Assembly (NCBI GenBank): GCA_024653355.1
Contig: JANLFQ010000003.1
Span: forward strand, 62,001 to 126,000
Origin: a candidate division WOR-3 bacterium
Lineage (GTDB): Bacteria > Hydrothermota > Tepidihabitantia > Tepidihabitantales > Tepidihabitantaceae
DNA length: 64,000 nt
Reading direction: 5' to 3'
Below, in pieces: positions 1-8,206 of the stretch. Both the position numbers and the translations under genes were made by a program. Within the stretch, counting starts at the first letter, position 1; every line of letters begins with the position of its first letter. The notes beneath the pieces are model-generated. The model ran no database searches. It had not been told where the DNA came from and saw only the letters and a list, made by a program, of their open reading frames with translations.

Positions 1-200
1 CCAAAAATCTCAACGATGCGACCTTTGGGAACACCGCCAACTCCTAAAACCATATCCATCGCCAGAGAGCCGGTGGGGATAACATCGATGTCAATGACTG
101 CGCCCTCTTCGCCCAGACGCATTACCGCCCCTTTACCAAACTGCTTTTCAATCTGACCGAGCGCACTGCTCAGCGCCTTAACCTTTTCTTCTTTTGCCAT
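1..200 (-). CDS. recA: Recombinase RecA, N-terminal part (gene runs off the window)
   Basis: The 66 visible codons read [20 protein letters not shown] and continue with [13 protein letters not shown] and [24 protein letters not shown], which is the conserved RecA N-terminus just before the Walker A loop. RecA forms ATP-dependent filaments on single-stranded DNA for recombination and SOS signalling. A GGAGGC ribosome site lies a few bases before the ATG. The gene follows the ThiD2-like gene on the same strand, 53 bases away, and has its own promoter inside the end of that gene. The C-terminal four fifths lies outside the window. Confidence 0.95.
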   Translation of the reverse strand, partial: MAKEEKVKALSSALGQIEKQFGKGAVMRLGEEGAVIDIDVIPTGSLAMDMVLGVGGVPKGRIVEIF

Positions 201-239
201 AAAGCCTCCGGTGGTTTAATTTCATCTCCTGTCCTGTCC

Positions 240-267
240 AGTATAAAAATACCCTATGGCAAGTCAA
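240..267 (-). promoter_or_regulatory. Promoter of recA
   Basis: On the minus strand TTGACT (262-267), a 16-base spacer and TATACT (240-245) form a good sigma-70-type promoter. The -35 box lies inside the last codons of the upstream gene. The predicted transcript has a leader of about 33 bases carrying GGAGGC. Confidence 0.6.
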
Positions 268-700
268 GGTTAATTTTGTTTGCCGCCCGGAGTGTTGCCT
301 TTTCCAGGTCGTAGAGGGTAAAGCGGACTTTTTTTATCCTGCGAGCGTAGCCGGGGAGGTCGATTTTCAACACCTCCTCCAGCACCCGTGCCGCCTCCTG
401 GGTGCGTTTGAAATTGGCAAACAGGACATCGTTCAGGCTCTGCCGTTTCAGGCGGTCAAACCGGTCACTCCGGCCCGGGTCCTGTTTACTGTTACGAAAT
501 TGCACGACCGCACGGCGCAATCGGGTGAACTCCTTCCCGAACCTGGTACGCAGTTGGCGGATTCGGTTTAAAAGGGCGGGTTCGTTTATTGTCAGGCGGG
601 TGATGTCTTCAATTACTTTCAGTCCTTCGCTTAGCCGGTTGAGATTGGCGTCAACAATCCTGCCAACCGCGGGCGACAGGTCATTTGCCCTTTTTGGCAT
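254..700 (-). CDS. Stand-alone ThiD2-type domain (thiamine-phosphate synthase N-terminal-like)
   Basis: The 148-residue protein contains RIVDANLNRLSEGLKVIEDITR near its start, QSLNDVLFANFKRTQEAARVLEE in the middle and a Tyr-Asp-Leu-Glu motif near the end. This is the pattern of the helical domain fused to the N-terminus of ThiE in some bacteria (ThiD2 family). No ThiE barrel follows: the frame stops and recA comes next. Its exact role, thought to be linked to thiamine phosphate metabolism, is inferred from the family. The start is the ATG 7 bases after a TATAAT box, so the mRNA is probably leaderless. Confidence 0.7.
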   Translation of the reverse strand: MPKRANDLSPAVGRIVDANLNRLSEGLKVIEDITRLTINEPALLNRIRQLRTRFGKEFTRLRRAVVQFRNSKQDPGRSDRFDRLKRQSLNDVLFANFKRTQEAARVLEEVLKIDLPGYARRIKKVRFTLYDLEKATLRAANKINLDLP

Positions 701-707
701 TTGTTAG

Positions 708-735
708 ATTATAAGGAAATGCCCGGCGCATGCAA
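708..735 (-). promoter_or_regulatory. Promoter of the ThiD2-like gene, leaderless type
   Basis: Minus strand TTGCAT (730-735), 16 bases, TATAAT (708-713), then 7 bases to the ATG at 700. No ribosome site can fit. The -35 box sits in the loop of an inverted repeat (721-743). Confidence 0.65.
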
Positions 736-743
736 CGCCGGGC
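721..743. terminator. GC-rich hairpin, possible terminator or operator
   Basis: GCCCGGCG (721-728) pairs perfectly with CGCCGGGC (736-743) around a 7-base loop. It lies 24 bases after the stop of the desulforedoxin-like gene, so it could end that transcript, although only a weak T-rich tail follows. It also surrounds the -35 box of the next gene. Confidence 0.5.
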
Positions 744-767
744 AAAATCGCAGTGGGCTGGCGCCGA

Positions 768-929
768 TTAACCGCCGCAGCAGCAGGAACGGTACGGTTT
801 GTCTTCGCCTTTTTTCTTCATCGGTTTGTCGCAGCAGAGAATAACGCAGTCGTCGCCGCAACCGCAGGGTTTGGACACGGTAACTTCCAGGCCGCATTCG
901 GTGCAGTAAAGCACATCGTCTTTTTTCAT
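768..929 (-). CDS. Desulforedoxin-like cysteine-rich miniprotein
   Basis: A 53-residue protein starting MKKDDVLYCTECGLEVTV. It has CxxC at residues 9-12, CGCGDDC at 22-28, CCDKPM at 32-37 and a terminal CCCGG. The CxxC plus CCxxPM pattern is that of desulforedoxin and the N-terminal iron site of superoxide reductases. An iron or zinc Cys4 centre is therefore likely; the additional cysteines are unusual. A strong AAAGGAGGT ribosome site precedes the ATG. It is probably cytoplasmic. Which of the cysteines bind metal cannot be told from the sequence. Confidence 0.75.
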   Translation of the reverse strand: MKKDDVLYCTECGLEVTVSKPCGCGDDCVILCCDKPMKKKGEDKPYRSCCCGG

Positions 930-987
930 AGTGACCTCCTTTATATATCAAGTTTACTTGCGCGCCGCCGGTTGTCAAATACGCCCG

Positions 988-1824
988 CTAAGGCAGCGTC
1001 GTCCAGATGTCCAGCCCAAGATAGTAGTCGGCGATACCACCACCTTTTGACATTGATTTCAAGGGCAGGCTGAACTTGGGCCGAACGGTGAGTAGGGGCA
1101 GCGGCTGGTACATAAGGAGGAAGGTTAAATTGGTTCGGCTCAATTCGCTGTTGGCAACGGGTGTACCGTTGACCCTTTTTTGGTCCTGCCAGTAGCCGGT
1201 AAGCGCTACCTGCGGGGTGAGTTTGGGGATGACCGGAAAGTCCAGACCCGCCATATATTCAAACATATTGCCCAGTTTTGTCGAGTCGTTCGTTTTGCCG
1301 TTGAGCCAGTAGGCACCGCGCAAATGGCCGACGAGAAATAAAAGTTTGGTAGTGTTGAATGCCAGCGCCGCGGCAAAGTCGGTTGAGCCGTCACCAAGTG
1401 CGGGCGCTGCGTCTTTGTCACCGGTAGGAAGCGAGGCACCAATGGACAGGGCACCTTTGACCGGCAGGAGCGGAAACTGCAAAAAGCCGTAGCGGGCAAC
1501 GACGAGCACATCGCCGATACCGCTCGAATGGAGTTCACCCTGCTTTTTGTCCATAATCGGCACAACCCCACCCAGTTCAATTTTGAAGGGCAGCCCGAGG
1601 CTGGCGAGGATGTCCGCGGACAGGACATTAAGGCTCGGGTCAAATTTGTTGAAGCGGTTGTTCGTCCAGTCGTACAACTGATTGTTCTGGTAATAGGTCA
1701 GTGTTGCCCAGGCGAGGACCTGAAAAGGCTTGTTGACCGCGCCGGTGCGAATGATAAGGGGTGTTGCCTGAACATCAGCGGTTAGAAAAAACAGGACAAG
1801 AACAGCCGGTTTTATCAGTTTCAT
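988..1824 (-). CDS. Outer-membrane beta-barrel protein
   Basis: A 278-residue protein with a clear signal peptide (MKLIKPAVLVLFFLTADVQA, cleavage near residue 20) followed by alternating amphipathic strands. Strand-like stretches include DVLVVARYGFLQFPLL and GALSIGASLPTGDKD, with a C-terminal aromatic-rich end. It resembles the MetA/phenol-degradation type of putative outer-membrane transporters, but I cannot assign a substrate. The ATG follows AAAGGAGGA and a canonical promoter (TTGACC, 17 bases, TATAGT), giving a leader of about 20 bases. It is transcribed divergently from the next outer-membrane protein. Confidence 0.65.
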   Translation of the reverse strand: MKLIKPAVLVLFFLTADVQATPLIIRTGAVNKPFQVLAWATLTYYQNNQLYDWTNNRFNKFDPSLNVLSADILASLGLPFKIELGGVVPIMDKKQGELHSSGIGDVLVVARYGFLQFPLLPVKGALSIGASLPTGDKDAAPALGDGSTDFAAALAFNTTKLLFLVGHLRGAYWLNGKTNDSTKLGNMFEYMAGLDFPVIPKLTPQVALTGYWQDQKRVNGTPVANSELSRTNLTFLLMYQPLPLLTVRPKFSLPLKSMSKGGGIADYYLGLDIWTTLP

Positions 1825-1849
1825 TTTTCCTCCTTTTGTTTACGCAAAC

Positions 1850-1878
1850 ACTATACCGTTGATTGAACAGAAGGTCAA
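1850..1878 (-). promoter_or_regulatory. Promoter of the 988-1824 gene
   Basis: Minus strand TTGACC (1873-1878), 17-base spacer, TATAGT (1850-1855), then a leader with a good Shine-Dalgarno sequence. Confidence 0.7.
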
Positions 1879-1888
1879 CCTCTGCGAT

Positions 1889-1916
1889 TTGACACCCGAC
1901 GGTTCGTGTCTATACT
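1889..1916 (+). promoter_or_regulatory. Promoter of the 1923 gene, leaderless type
   Basis: TTGACA (1889-1894), 16-base spacer, TATACT (1911-1916), then six bases to the GTG start at 1923. It is back to back with the promoter at 1850-1878. Confidence 0.7.
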
Positions 1917-1922
1917 CTTTTT

Positions 1923-2612
1923 GTGCGGCGGTTGATTGTAATCGCGGTATTCACCCTGCCGGTCTTTATCCGGGCACAGGCGCCAGAAGGGTGGCTGGTG
2001 CCGTTTGGCTGTGCTTTTCAACCGGACATCGCCGATTTCAATAACGCCTTTGTACAAAGGGGTCTGCCCGGTGCGGCGGAGCGCCATTTTGGCTGGGGAA
2101 TAGAGTTAAGGTCGGGCATCGGGGGCGGTTTTCTTGCCGGTCCGATGTTTTTCCGCACCTATAACGATGTGGAGAACGATAGGTTTCATCTGCGCACCGA
2201 GCACACCGGTATTATGGCGGAACTCGGTTATAAACTGCCGTTGTTTAAGTTCCTTACCATCGTGCCGCTCGTCGGTGTGGGTGGTGTTCAGCCGGGCTTT
2301 CACATCCGGGAAAAGACCAATGCGATTTCTTTGGACTCTTTGCTGCAGGCACCGGGCAACACCGCGGTGCTCTCACCCGGGATGAAAATCACCGGTCTTG
2401 GCGCCCTGGAACTTCATCTCCTGGTGCCGACCAATACCGGCAGTTATGGCCTTGCACTACGGGGTGGGTATCTCTACTCGCCTTTTCGTCTTGACTGGCA
2501 TCTGGCGAACGGGTCGCGGATTTTTGGTACACCGGACAGCAAAATTCAGGGGCTGTGGTTTTCGGTCGGGATAACCTTGATTCCCGCACCGGAGGTTGCG
2601 ACATTAGAATGA
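1923..2612 (+). CDS. Predicted outer-membrane protein
   Basis: A 229-residue protein with a signal peptide (hydrophobic residues 3-15, ending near AQA) and glycine- and aromatic-rich strands such as GIELRSGIGGGFLAGPMFF and GSYGLALRGGYLYSPF, typical of a beta-barrel. No family is recognised. The start is a GTG only six bases after a TATACT box, with no ribosome site, so translation is probably leaderless. Its stop overlaps the ATG of the DUF4097 gene (ATGA), so the two are co-transcribed and translationally coupled. Confidence 0.6.
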   Translation: MRRLIVIAVFTLPVFIRAQAPEGWLVPFGCAFQPDIADFNNAFVQRGLPGAAERHFGWGIELRSGIGGGFLAGPMFFRTYNDVENDRFHLRTEHTGIMAELGYKLPLFKFLTIVPLVGVGGVQPGFHIREKTNAISLDSLLQAPGNTAVLSPGMKITGLGALELHLLVPTNTGSYGLALRGGYLYSPFRLDWHLANGSRIFGTPDSKIQGLWFSVGITLIPAPEVATLE

Positions 2613-3418
2613 GAAACCGGTTGTTTTTAATTGGTGGCGGTGCGATTTTTGCCCTGACCTGTGTTCTTGCCTACCGGCTGGAACTACCCGAATTGCATAC
2701 CAAGCCAGCACAGCTGGTGTCAATGCTAAATGTTACCAGTCACAACGGTGCGGTAACGGCAAACACCACCGCGGATACCCTTGTTGCGGTGTTGGTAACC
2801 CGTTACGCCTATGGCAGAGACAGTAGCGATGCCCGCAGGCGTGTTGAGCAGGTTGTTATCACCGATACGCTGGTCGGGGATAGCTGGATGCTCAATGCAG
2901 AAATTCCCGCCGCGACCCAGCCAATCGGTGCGGTTTTTGACATTCAAGCCCCGCGCACCGTTGATTTGAACATCACGACGAGCAACGGTAAGGTTACGGT
3001 GAACGGTTTTGAAGCCGATGTTGGGGTGGTCACAACCAATAGCCCGGTAATTTTCACCGGGACAAAGGGTGATGGCACAATCATCACGACCAACGGCAAG
3101 GTCACGGTGCAGGTCCATTCCGGGGCAATGACCGTTCAGACATCAAACGGGGAAATAGATTGTGATATCGCCTATCTACCGGCAACGAAGTCGGTGCAGT
3201 TGACAACCACCAATGCCAAGGTTACGCTGCGTCTTCCCCCTGATGTTTCGGCGCTGGTTACGGCGACGACGACAAACGGTACGGTGGTGGTCACCGGTTA
3301 TCAGGTAGAGTATCTGGAACAGAGTAGAAGCCGAATCCGGGCGAAGATTGGCTCGGGTGCTTCAACAATCAACATCAACACAACAAACGGCGACATTTTA
3401 ATTCAGTCCCGTTATTAA
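2609..3418 (+). CDS. DUF4097-type beta-solenoid protein, membrane-anchored
   Basis: From the ATG overlapping the previous stop, the 269-residue protein has an N-terminal hydrophobic segment (residues 5-20) and then short repeats of the TTSNGKVTV / TTNGKVTV / QTSNGEIDCD / TTTNGTVVV / TTNGDILIQ type. These recur about every 20-25 residues over residues 120-265. That repeat is characteristic of the DUF4097 putative adhesin family, predicted to fold as a right-handed beta-solenoid in the envelope. A longer frame starts at 2555 but lies inside the previous gene and lacks a signal for translation. The function of the family is unknown. Confidence 0.75.
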   Translation: MRNRLFLIGGGAIFALTCVLAYRLELPELHTKPAQLVSMLNVTSHNGAVTANTTADTLVAVLVTRYAYGRDSSDARRRVEQVVITDTLVGDSWMLNAEIPAATQPIGAVFDIQAPRTVDLNITTSNGKVTVNGFEADVGVVTTNSPVIFTGTKGDGTIITTNGKVTVQVHSGAMTVQTSNGEIDCDIAYLPATKSVQLTTTNAKVTLRLPPDVSALVTATTTNGTVVVTGYQVEYLEQSRSRIRAKIGSGASTININTTNGDILIQSRY

Positions 3419-3433
3419 ACAAAGGAGGAAAAA

Positions 3434-3772
3434 ATGGCAGAAGAGAAAGGTCTGGTAACTCATCTGACCGATGAAAATTTTGACCGCGAAATCAATAACT
3501 CCACCGTTCCAATTCTGGTTGATTTCTGGGCACCCTGGTGCGGTCCCTGCCGGATGCTGGCACCGATTCTGGAGAAGATTGCGGCACGGTTTGAGGGTAA
3601 ATTGAAGGTGACAAAGGTCAATGTGGATGAGAGCCCCGGGGTTGCGGGCAGATTTGGCATTATGAGCATCCCGACCCTGATTTTGTTTAAAGAAGGCAAG
3701 GAGACCGAGCGGATGGTTGGAGCAATGCCCGAGGGGATTCTGGCAGAGAAACTGACGCAGTTGCTGGGTTAA
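3434..3772 (+). CDS. trxA: Thioredoxin
   Basis: A 112-residue protein with the classic active site WAPWCGPCRM, the preceding PILVDFWA strand, the cis-Pro motif SIPTLILFKEG and the C-terminal helix. It reduces protein disulfides in the cytoplasm using NADPH through thioredoxin reductase, which is not in this window. The ATG follows AAAGGAGGA at ideal spacing, 15 bases after the DUF4097 gene, so it probably belongs to the 1923-5176 operon. Confidence 0.95.
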   Translation: MAEEKGLVTHLTDENFDREINNSTVPILVDFWAPWCGPCRMLAPILEKIAARFEGKLKVTKVNVDESPGVAGRFGIMSIPTLILFKEGKETERMVGAMPEGILAEKLTQLLG

Positions 3773-3784
3773 AACATACCGATT

Positions 3785-5176
3785 ATGGTTTTGCCCCGGG
3801 TTGTTACCCGGTTGAAAGAGATTTGTGCGGCGCAGCGGGTGATAACCGACCCGGAAAAACTAGTTGACTATAGCCACGATGAGGGTCCGGAAAAACCCCA
3901 CCTGCCGGATTTGGTTGTGAAGCCGGTAACGGTTGCTGAGATTAGCGAGATAGTCAGACTGGCGCAGGAGGAGAAAATTCCGGTGACACCGCGCGGCCTG
4001 GGCACCGGTCTGGCTGGGGGCGCGGTACCAATCGAGGGTGGTATTGTACTGTCAACCGAACTGATGGACAAAGTGATTGAGGTTGACGCGGACAACCTGA
4101 TGGTCCGGACTCAACCCGGGGTGAGAACCGTGCGGCTCCAGGAAGTTTGTGCCGAGTTTAATCTTTACTATCCGGTGGACCCGGCATCGCTTGACGACTG
4201 TTCAATCGGCGGCAATGTTGCAACCAATGCCGGTGGTGCGCGGGCGTTTAAGTACGGCGTGACCGGCGATTATGTAACCGGAATACAGGCGGTGCTGGCA
4301 GACGGTTCGGTGCTTAATTACGGCGGAAAGTTGAGAAAGAATGTCACCGGCTACGACCTTAATAAACTCCTTATCGGTTCCGAGGGTACCCTGGGTATCG
4401 TCACCGAAATCACCTTCCGGCTCGTGCCCAAGCCCCGTTATCAGGTTGACCTGTTAATCCCTTTTCGGGGTCTGCATCTCGGGGTGGAACTGGTGTTGCG
4501 GCTGGTAAAAGAGAAACGGTTTGTGCCGGCGGTGATTGAGTTTATTGAGAGAAAGGGGATAGAAGCCTGTGCCCAAGTGTTTCAGGAAAATCTGCCGTTT
4601 AAAGAGGCGGCGCTACAGGTCCTGGTTGAAGTTGAGGGTAGCGAAAAGGAGGCGGTGCTGGATGATGCCCTAACGGTAGCACAGATGGCAAAGGCACTGG
4701 GTGGCGAAGAGCCGCTCATTGCCGACAATCAAGCCAGTCAGGCAAGGCTGTGGAAAACCCGGCGTTCAATTGCGAAAACATTGAAACAGGTCTATCCAGA
4801 GGTGATGGCAGAGGATATCGTGGTGCCGCTGGCGCGCCTGCCCGAGACGGTTGAGTTTATCACCAAACTGGAAAAACAGTTCCAAACCGTAATCGTGCCT
4901 TTCGGTCATATCGGCGATGGCAACATCCATGTTGACATCTGCCGGGACAGTGATGACCGGGCAAACTGGCAAAAAACCTGCGCCCGGATTGTTGACCAGT
5001 TGATTGAGTTTGTTGTGAAGGTCGGGGGGCAGATAACTGCGGAGCACGGTATCGGTTCACTCAAAAAGCATCTTTTGAAAAAAGGGCTTTCCGAGGTTGA
5101 GATTAAGGTTATGAAGGAGATGAAACGGGCGCTAGACCCGAACGGTCTCTTAAACCCGGGCAAAATATTTCCCTGA
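3785..5176 (+). CDS. glcD: FAD-linked oxidase, glycolate/lactate oxidase GlcD-type subunit
   Basis: A 463-residue protein with the FAD-binding PCMH fold in residues 1-220, including PVTPRGLGTGLAGGAVP, GGNVATNAGGARAFKYG and GSEGTLGIVTEITFRL. A C-terminal FAD-oxidase domain carries GHIGDGNIHVDI and ITAEHGIGSLKK and ends in the typical LDPNGLLNPGKIF. It oxidises a 2-hydroxy acid such as glycolate or D-lactate to the 2-oxo acid. No GlcF iron-sulfur partner is adjacent, so substrate and electron acceptor are open. It starts 12 bases after trxA and has no obvious terminator. Confidence 0.85.
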   Translation: MVLPRVVTRLKEICAAQRVITDPEKLVDYSHDEGPEKPHLPDLVVKPVTVAEISEIVRLAQEEKIPVTPRGLGTGLAGGAVPIEGGIVLSTELMDKVIEVDADNLMVRTQPGVRTVRLQEVCAEFNLYYPVDPASLDDCSIGGNVATNAGGARAFKYGVTGDYVTGIQAVLADGSVLNYGGKLRKNVTGYDLNKLLIGSEGTLGIVTEITFRLVPKPRYQVDLLIPFRGLHLGVELVLRLVKEKRFVPAVIEFIERKGIEACAQVFQENLPFKEAALQVLVEVEGSEKEAVLDDALTVAQMAKALGGEEPLIADNQASQARLWKTRRSIAKTLKQVYPEVMAEDIVVPLARLPETVEFITKLEKQFQTVIVPFGHIGDGNIHVDICRDSDDRANWQKTCARIVDQLIEFVVKVGGQITAEHGIGSLKKHLLKKGLSEVEIKVMKEMKRALDPNGLLNPGKIFP

Positions 5177-5577
5177 GATAAGAGTTAATACATTTAGACC
5201 CCGATTTGACCCGAAAGTTCACATATCATATAATCTATTGAAAACCGGTTGATTGGCTGCCGGATACAGTCCCGGATACGGTCCTCTCCCCCCTTCCGGG
5301 AATAGTAACCATCGCCATCACAACCTATGCTTTATGTGCCCGGACCATAGCCATCATACAATCATTAATAACCACCGATTTAAGGTGAATTTACCCTGAT
5401 AGTCGCAGTAACATTTTCCGTCTATCATCCCTTTATGTTGAGGGGTTAAGTTGTCGAACGGAAGTTTGTTAGGTGCTGCTGGGGCTCGTTGGGTGAACGG
5501 CAACGGCGGAAGCGAATTAGGTTGACGATAGAGAGCGGGAGATGAAATCTTTTGGCGCCACAGCGTTAAGTCAAAAG
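5177..5577. other. Gene-free interval upstream of alaS
   Basis: About 400 bases with no convincing reading frame. The antisense frame of 105 codons spanning 5354-5671 has no family resemblance and runs into alaS. I see no T-box, riboswitch, RNase P or tmRNA signature. A short tandem repeat of ccggatacagtc/ccggatacggtc lies near 5259-5282. Confidence 0.4.
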
Positions 5578-5605
5578 TTGCCTGAGATTTTTTTGTCATT
5601 ACAAT
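5578..5605 (+). promoter_or_regulatory. Promoter of alaS, leaderless type
   Basis: TTGCCT (5578-5583), 16-base spacer, TACAAT (5600-5605), nine bases to the ATG at 5615. There is no Shine-Dalgarno sequence. Confidence 0.6.
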
Positions 5606-5614
5606 AACAGCAGT

Positions 5615-8206
5615 ATGAACCATCGGGAGTTGCGTCGAACATTTCTTGAGTTTTATGCCCAGCGGGAGCACAAGATTGTGCCCAGTTCATCTCTGATTCC
5701 CAAGGACGACCCAACGCTTTTGTTTACGAGCGCGGGAATGGTGCAGTTTAAGGCGCTGTGGGCGGGTGCGGTGGAGTTACCGTACCGGCGGGCGTGCTCA
5801 ATCCAGAAGTGTCTAAGGGCATCTGATTTGGAAAAGGTTGGGAAGACACCAAGACACTGCACATTTTTTGAGATGCTGGGCAACTTTTCGTTTGGCGACT
5901 ATTTTAAGGCGGAGGCAATTCCCTGGGCATGGGAGTATTTAACACAGGTGGTGAAACTCGACCCGGCAAAACTTTATGTCTCAGTTTTTGAGGATGATGA
6001 GGAGGCTTATGAGGTGTGGCATAAGAAGGTGGGGTTGCCTGAGAAGAAGATTTATCGGCTGGGTGAGAAGGACAATTTCTGGGGTCCAGCAGGCGGAACT
6101 GGTGCCTGCGGTCCCTGTTCCGAGATTTATGTTGACCTGGGTCCGGAGTTCGGTTGCGGCAAGGACAGTTGCGGGCCCGGTTGCGATTGCGACCGATTTT
6201 CTGAGGTTTACAACATCGTGTTTCCCCAGTTTAATCAGTTGCCTGATGGCAAGCGCGAGCCGTTGAAGAACCGGGGTATTGACACCGGTATGGGGCTGGA
6301 GCGCCTGGCGATGGTTTCCCAGGGTAAGAGGACGATTTTTGACACCGACCTGTTTTTGCCGCTGGTGCGGGCAACCGAGGAGATTCTGGGCAAGGGTTTA
6401 GACGCCGAAAACCGGCAGATGTTTTATGTCGCGGTGGACCATGCCCGGGCTTTGACCTTTGCGATTACCGATGGTGCAATTCCTTCCAATGAGGGCCGGG
6501 GTTATGTGTTGCGGAATATTCTGCGCCGTGCTTTGCTGTTTGCGTTTCGTGGCGGGGTGCAGGAACCGTTTCTTTTTCGGGTGTGTGGCGCGGTGGTCGA
6601 GTTGATGCGTCAGTTTTATCCGGAGTTGACCGCAAAACGGGAGCAGGTTGCCTTGATTGTTCGTGCCGAGGAGGAGCGGTTTTTGCGGACGCTGGCGGCG
6701 GGATTGGAGCGCTGGGAAGAGACCCGGATACGATATCAGCAGGACGGAACGATTCCGGGTGAAGAGCTTTTTAAGTTGCACGACACCTACGGGTTTCACA
6801 TTGAACTGGTGGAGGAACTTGCCGCTGATGCCGGGTTGAAACTGGACCGGGCGGGTTTTGAGCGGGCGATGCAGGAGCAGAAGGAACGGAGCCGGAAGGC
6901 AACATTTATCACTACCGGGTTAGGGGGAATACCGGTTGAGGCGGGCACAAGCAGCGAGACGGAGTTTGTGGGGTATGAGAGCGATGAGACCGAGAGCGAA
7001 CTGGTGAGTTTTGTCCGGCAGGAGGATGGGAGTTATGAGCTGGTTTTGCGCCGGACACCGTTTTACGCCGAAGCAGGAGGCCAGGTGGGCGATACCGGTC
7101 GGGTTGTGGGTGAGGGTTTTGAGTTTGAGGTGCAGGACAGTTACTTTAAGCATGGGGTGCGGGTTTTGCGGGCGGTTTTGAAATCGGGTGAGCCGAAGAC
7201 CGGGGTGGTGTTTGCGGCAATTGATAAAGAGCGGCGCCGGGAGATTGAACGGGCGCACACCGCGACCCATCTTTTGCATGCGGCGCTGCGCCGGGTAGTG
7301 GGCGATTATGTAAAGCAGGAGGGTTCGCTCGTTGAGCCCGGACGATTGCGTTTTGACTTTGCCGCATTTGAACCGCTGAAGTTAGAACAGATAAACGAGG
7401 TGGAGCGGCTGGTTTATGAAGCGGTTTTGCGCGACATCAAGGTTGAGCGGCTGGTTGATGTACCTTTAGAGGAGGCAAAGCGGATGGGGGCGCTGGCGTT
7501 TTTCGGTGAGCAGTACGGCGAGCGGGTACGGGTTTTGAAGATTGGCGATTTTTCAATGGAGTTGTGCGGTGGTACCCATCTGCGCCGAACCGGAGAGGTC
7601 GGGTTGTTGCGGATAGTCGCCGAAACCGGTGTTGCCGCGGGAATCCGGCGGATTGAAGCGGTTGTGGGCCGGCAGGCGTTTGAACGGGTGAAGCGGGAAA
7701 GACAGACTCTGGACCAGATTGAGGAGCATTTGGGCGTGGGTGAGGAGGCGCTTTTCAAAAAGGTGGTGGGTTTGACCGAGGAGTTGAAGCGGGTTGAGGC
7801 AAGGGTGCGGCAGTTGTCGGCGCAACTGGCGCGCAATGCCGCCGCTGAGCTGGTAAACCGAGTTGAGACAGTTGCTGGAGTTCAAATGGTGCAGGGCGAT
7901 TTTCCTTTTTTTGAGGTAGAGGAGTTGCGCATTGTCGCCGACCGGCTGCGGGAGTTGCTGATGGGAAGTTATGCGGTTTTGTTGACCGGAGCGGTTGCCC
8001 AGGACCGGTTGCGCTTTGTGGTGATGGTGAGCCCGGATTTGCAGTCCAAACTGCCAGCAGGTAAACTGGCAAAGGTTGTGGGAAGCGCGATGGCAGGGGG
8101 TGGTGGTGGCAGGCAGGACATTGCCGAAGGAGGCGGCAGGATTGACCGGCGCGATGCGGGCCGACAGGCGCTGACACAGGCGTTGATTGATGCCCAGGCG
8201 GGATGA
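5615..8206 (+). CDS. alaS: Alanine-tRNA ligase
   Basis: An 863-residue protein, near the usual 875. The class II catalytic domain starts with LRRTFLEFYAQREHKIVPSS and has LLFTSAGMVQFKALW and HCTFFEMLGNFSFGDYFK. A cysteine-rich insert GCGKDSCGPGCDCDRF (about residues 190-205) is common in many AlaRS. The editing domain has HTATHLLHAALR and the zinc site CGGTH. The C-terminal DHHA1 domain carries the glycine-rich GGGGGRQDIAEGGG stretch. It charges tRNA-Ala and edits Ser/Gly mischarging. It converges with the LCP gene with no gap. Confidence 0.97.
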   Translation: MNHRELRRTFLEFYAQREHKIVPSSSLIPKDDPTLLFTSAGMVQFKALWAGAVELPYRRACSIQKCLRASDLEKVGKTPRHCTFFEMLGNFSFGDYFKAEAIPWAWEYLTQVVKLDPAKLYVSVFEDDEEAYEVWHKKVGLPEKKIYRLGEKDNFWGPAGGTGACGPCSEIYVDLGPEFGCGKDSCGPGCDCDRFSEVYNIVFPQFNQLPDGKREPLKNRGIDTGMGLERLAMVSQGKRTIFDTDLFLPLVRATEEILGKGLDAENRQMFYVAVDHARALTFAITDGAIPSNEGRGYVLRNILRRALLFAFRGGVQEPFLFRVCGAVVELMRQFYPELTAKREQVALIVRAEEERFLRTLAAGLERWEETRIRYQQDGTIPGEELFKLHDTYGFHIELVEELAADAGLKLDRAGFERAMQEQKERSRKATFITTGLGGIPVEAGTSSETEFVGYESDETESELVSFVRQEDGSYELVLRRTPFYAEAGGQVGDTGRVVGEGFEFEVQDSYFKHGVRVLRAVLKSGEPKTGVVFAAIDKERRREIERAHTATHLLHAALRRVVGDYVKQEGSLVEPGRLRFDFAAFEPLKLEQINEVERLVYEAVLRDIKVERLVDVPLEEAKRMGALAFFGEQYGERVRVLKIGDFSMELCGGTHLRRTGEVGLLRIVAETGVAAGIRRIEAVVGRQAFERVKRERQTLDQIEEHLGVGEEALFKKVVGLTEELKRVEARVRQLSAQLARNAAAELVNRVETVAGVQMVQGDFPFFEVEELRIVADRLRELLMGSYAVLLTGAVAQDRLRFVVMVSPDLQSKLPAGKLAKVVGSAMAGGGGGRQDIAEGGGRIDRRDAGRQALTQALIDAQAG

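Noticed and set aside
5354-5671. Minus-strand 105-codon frame before alaS
   Set aside because: It runs into the alaS start, lacks a ribosome site and has no protein-like pattern.
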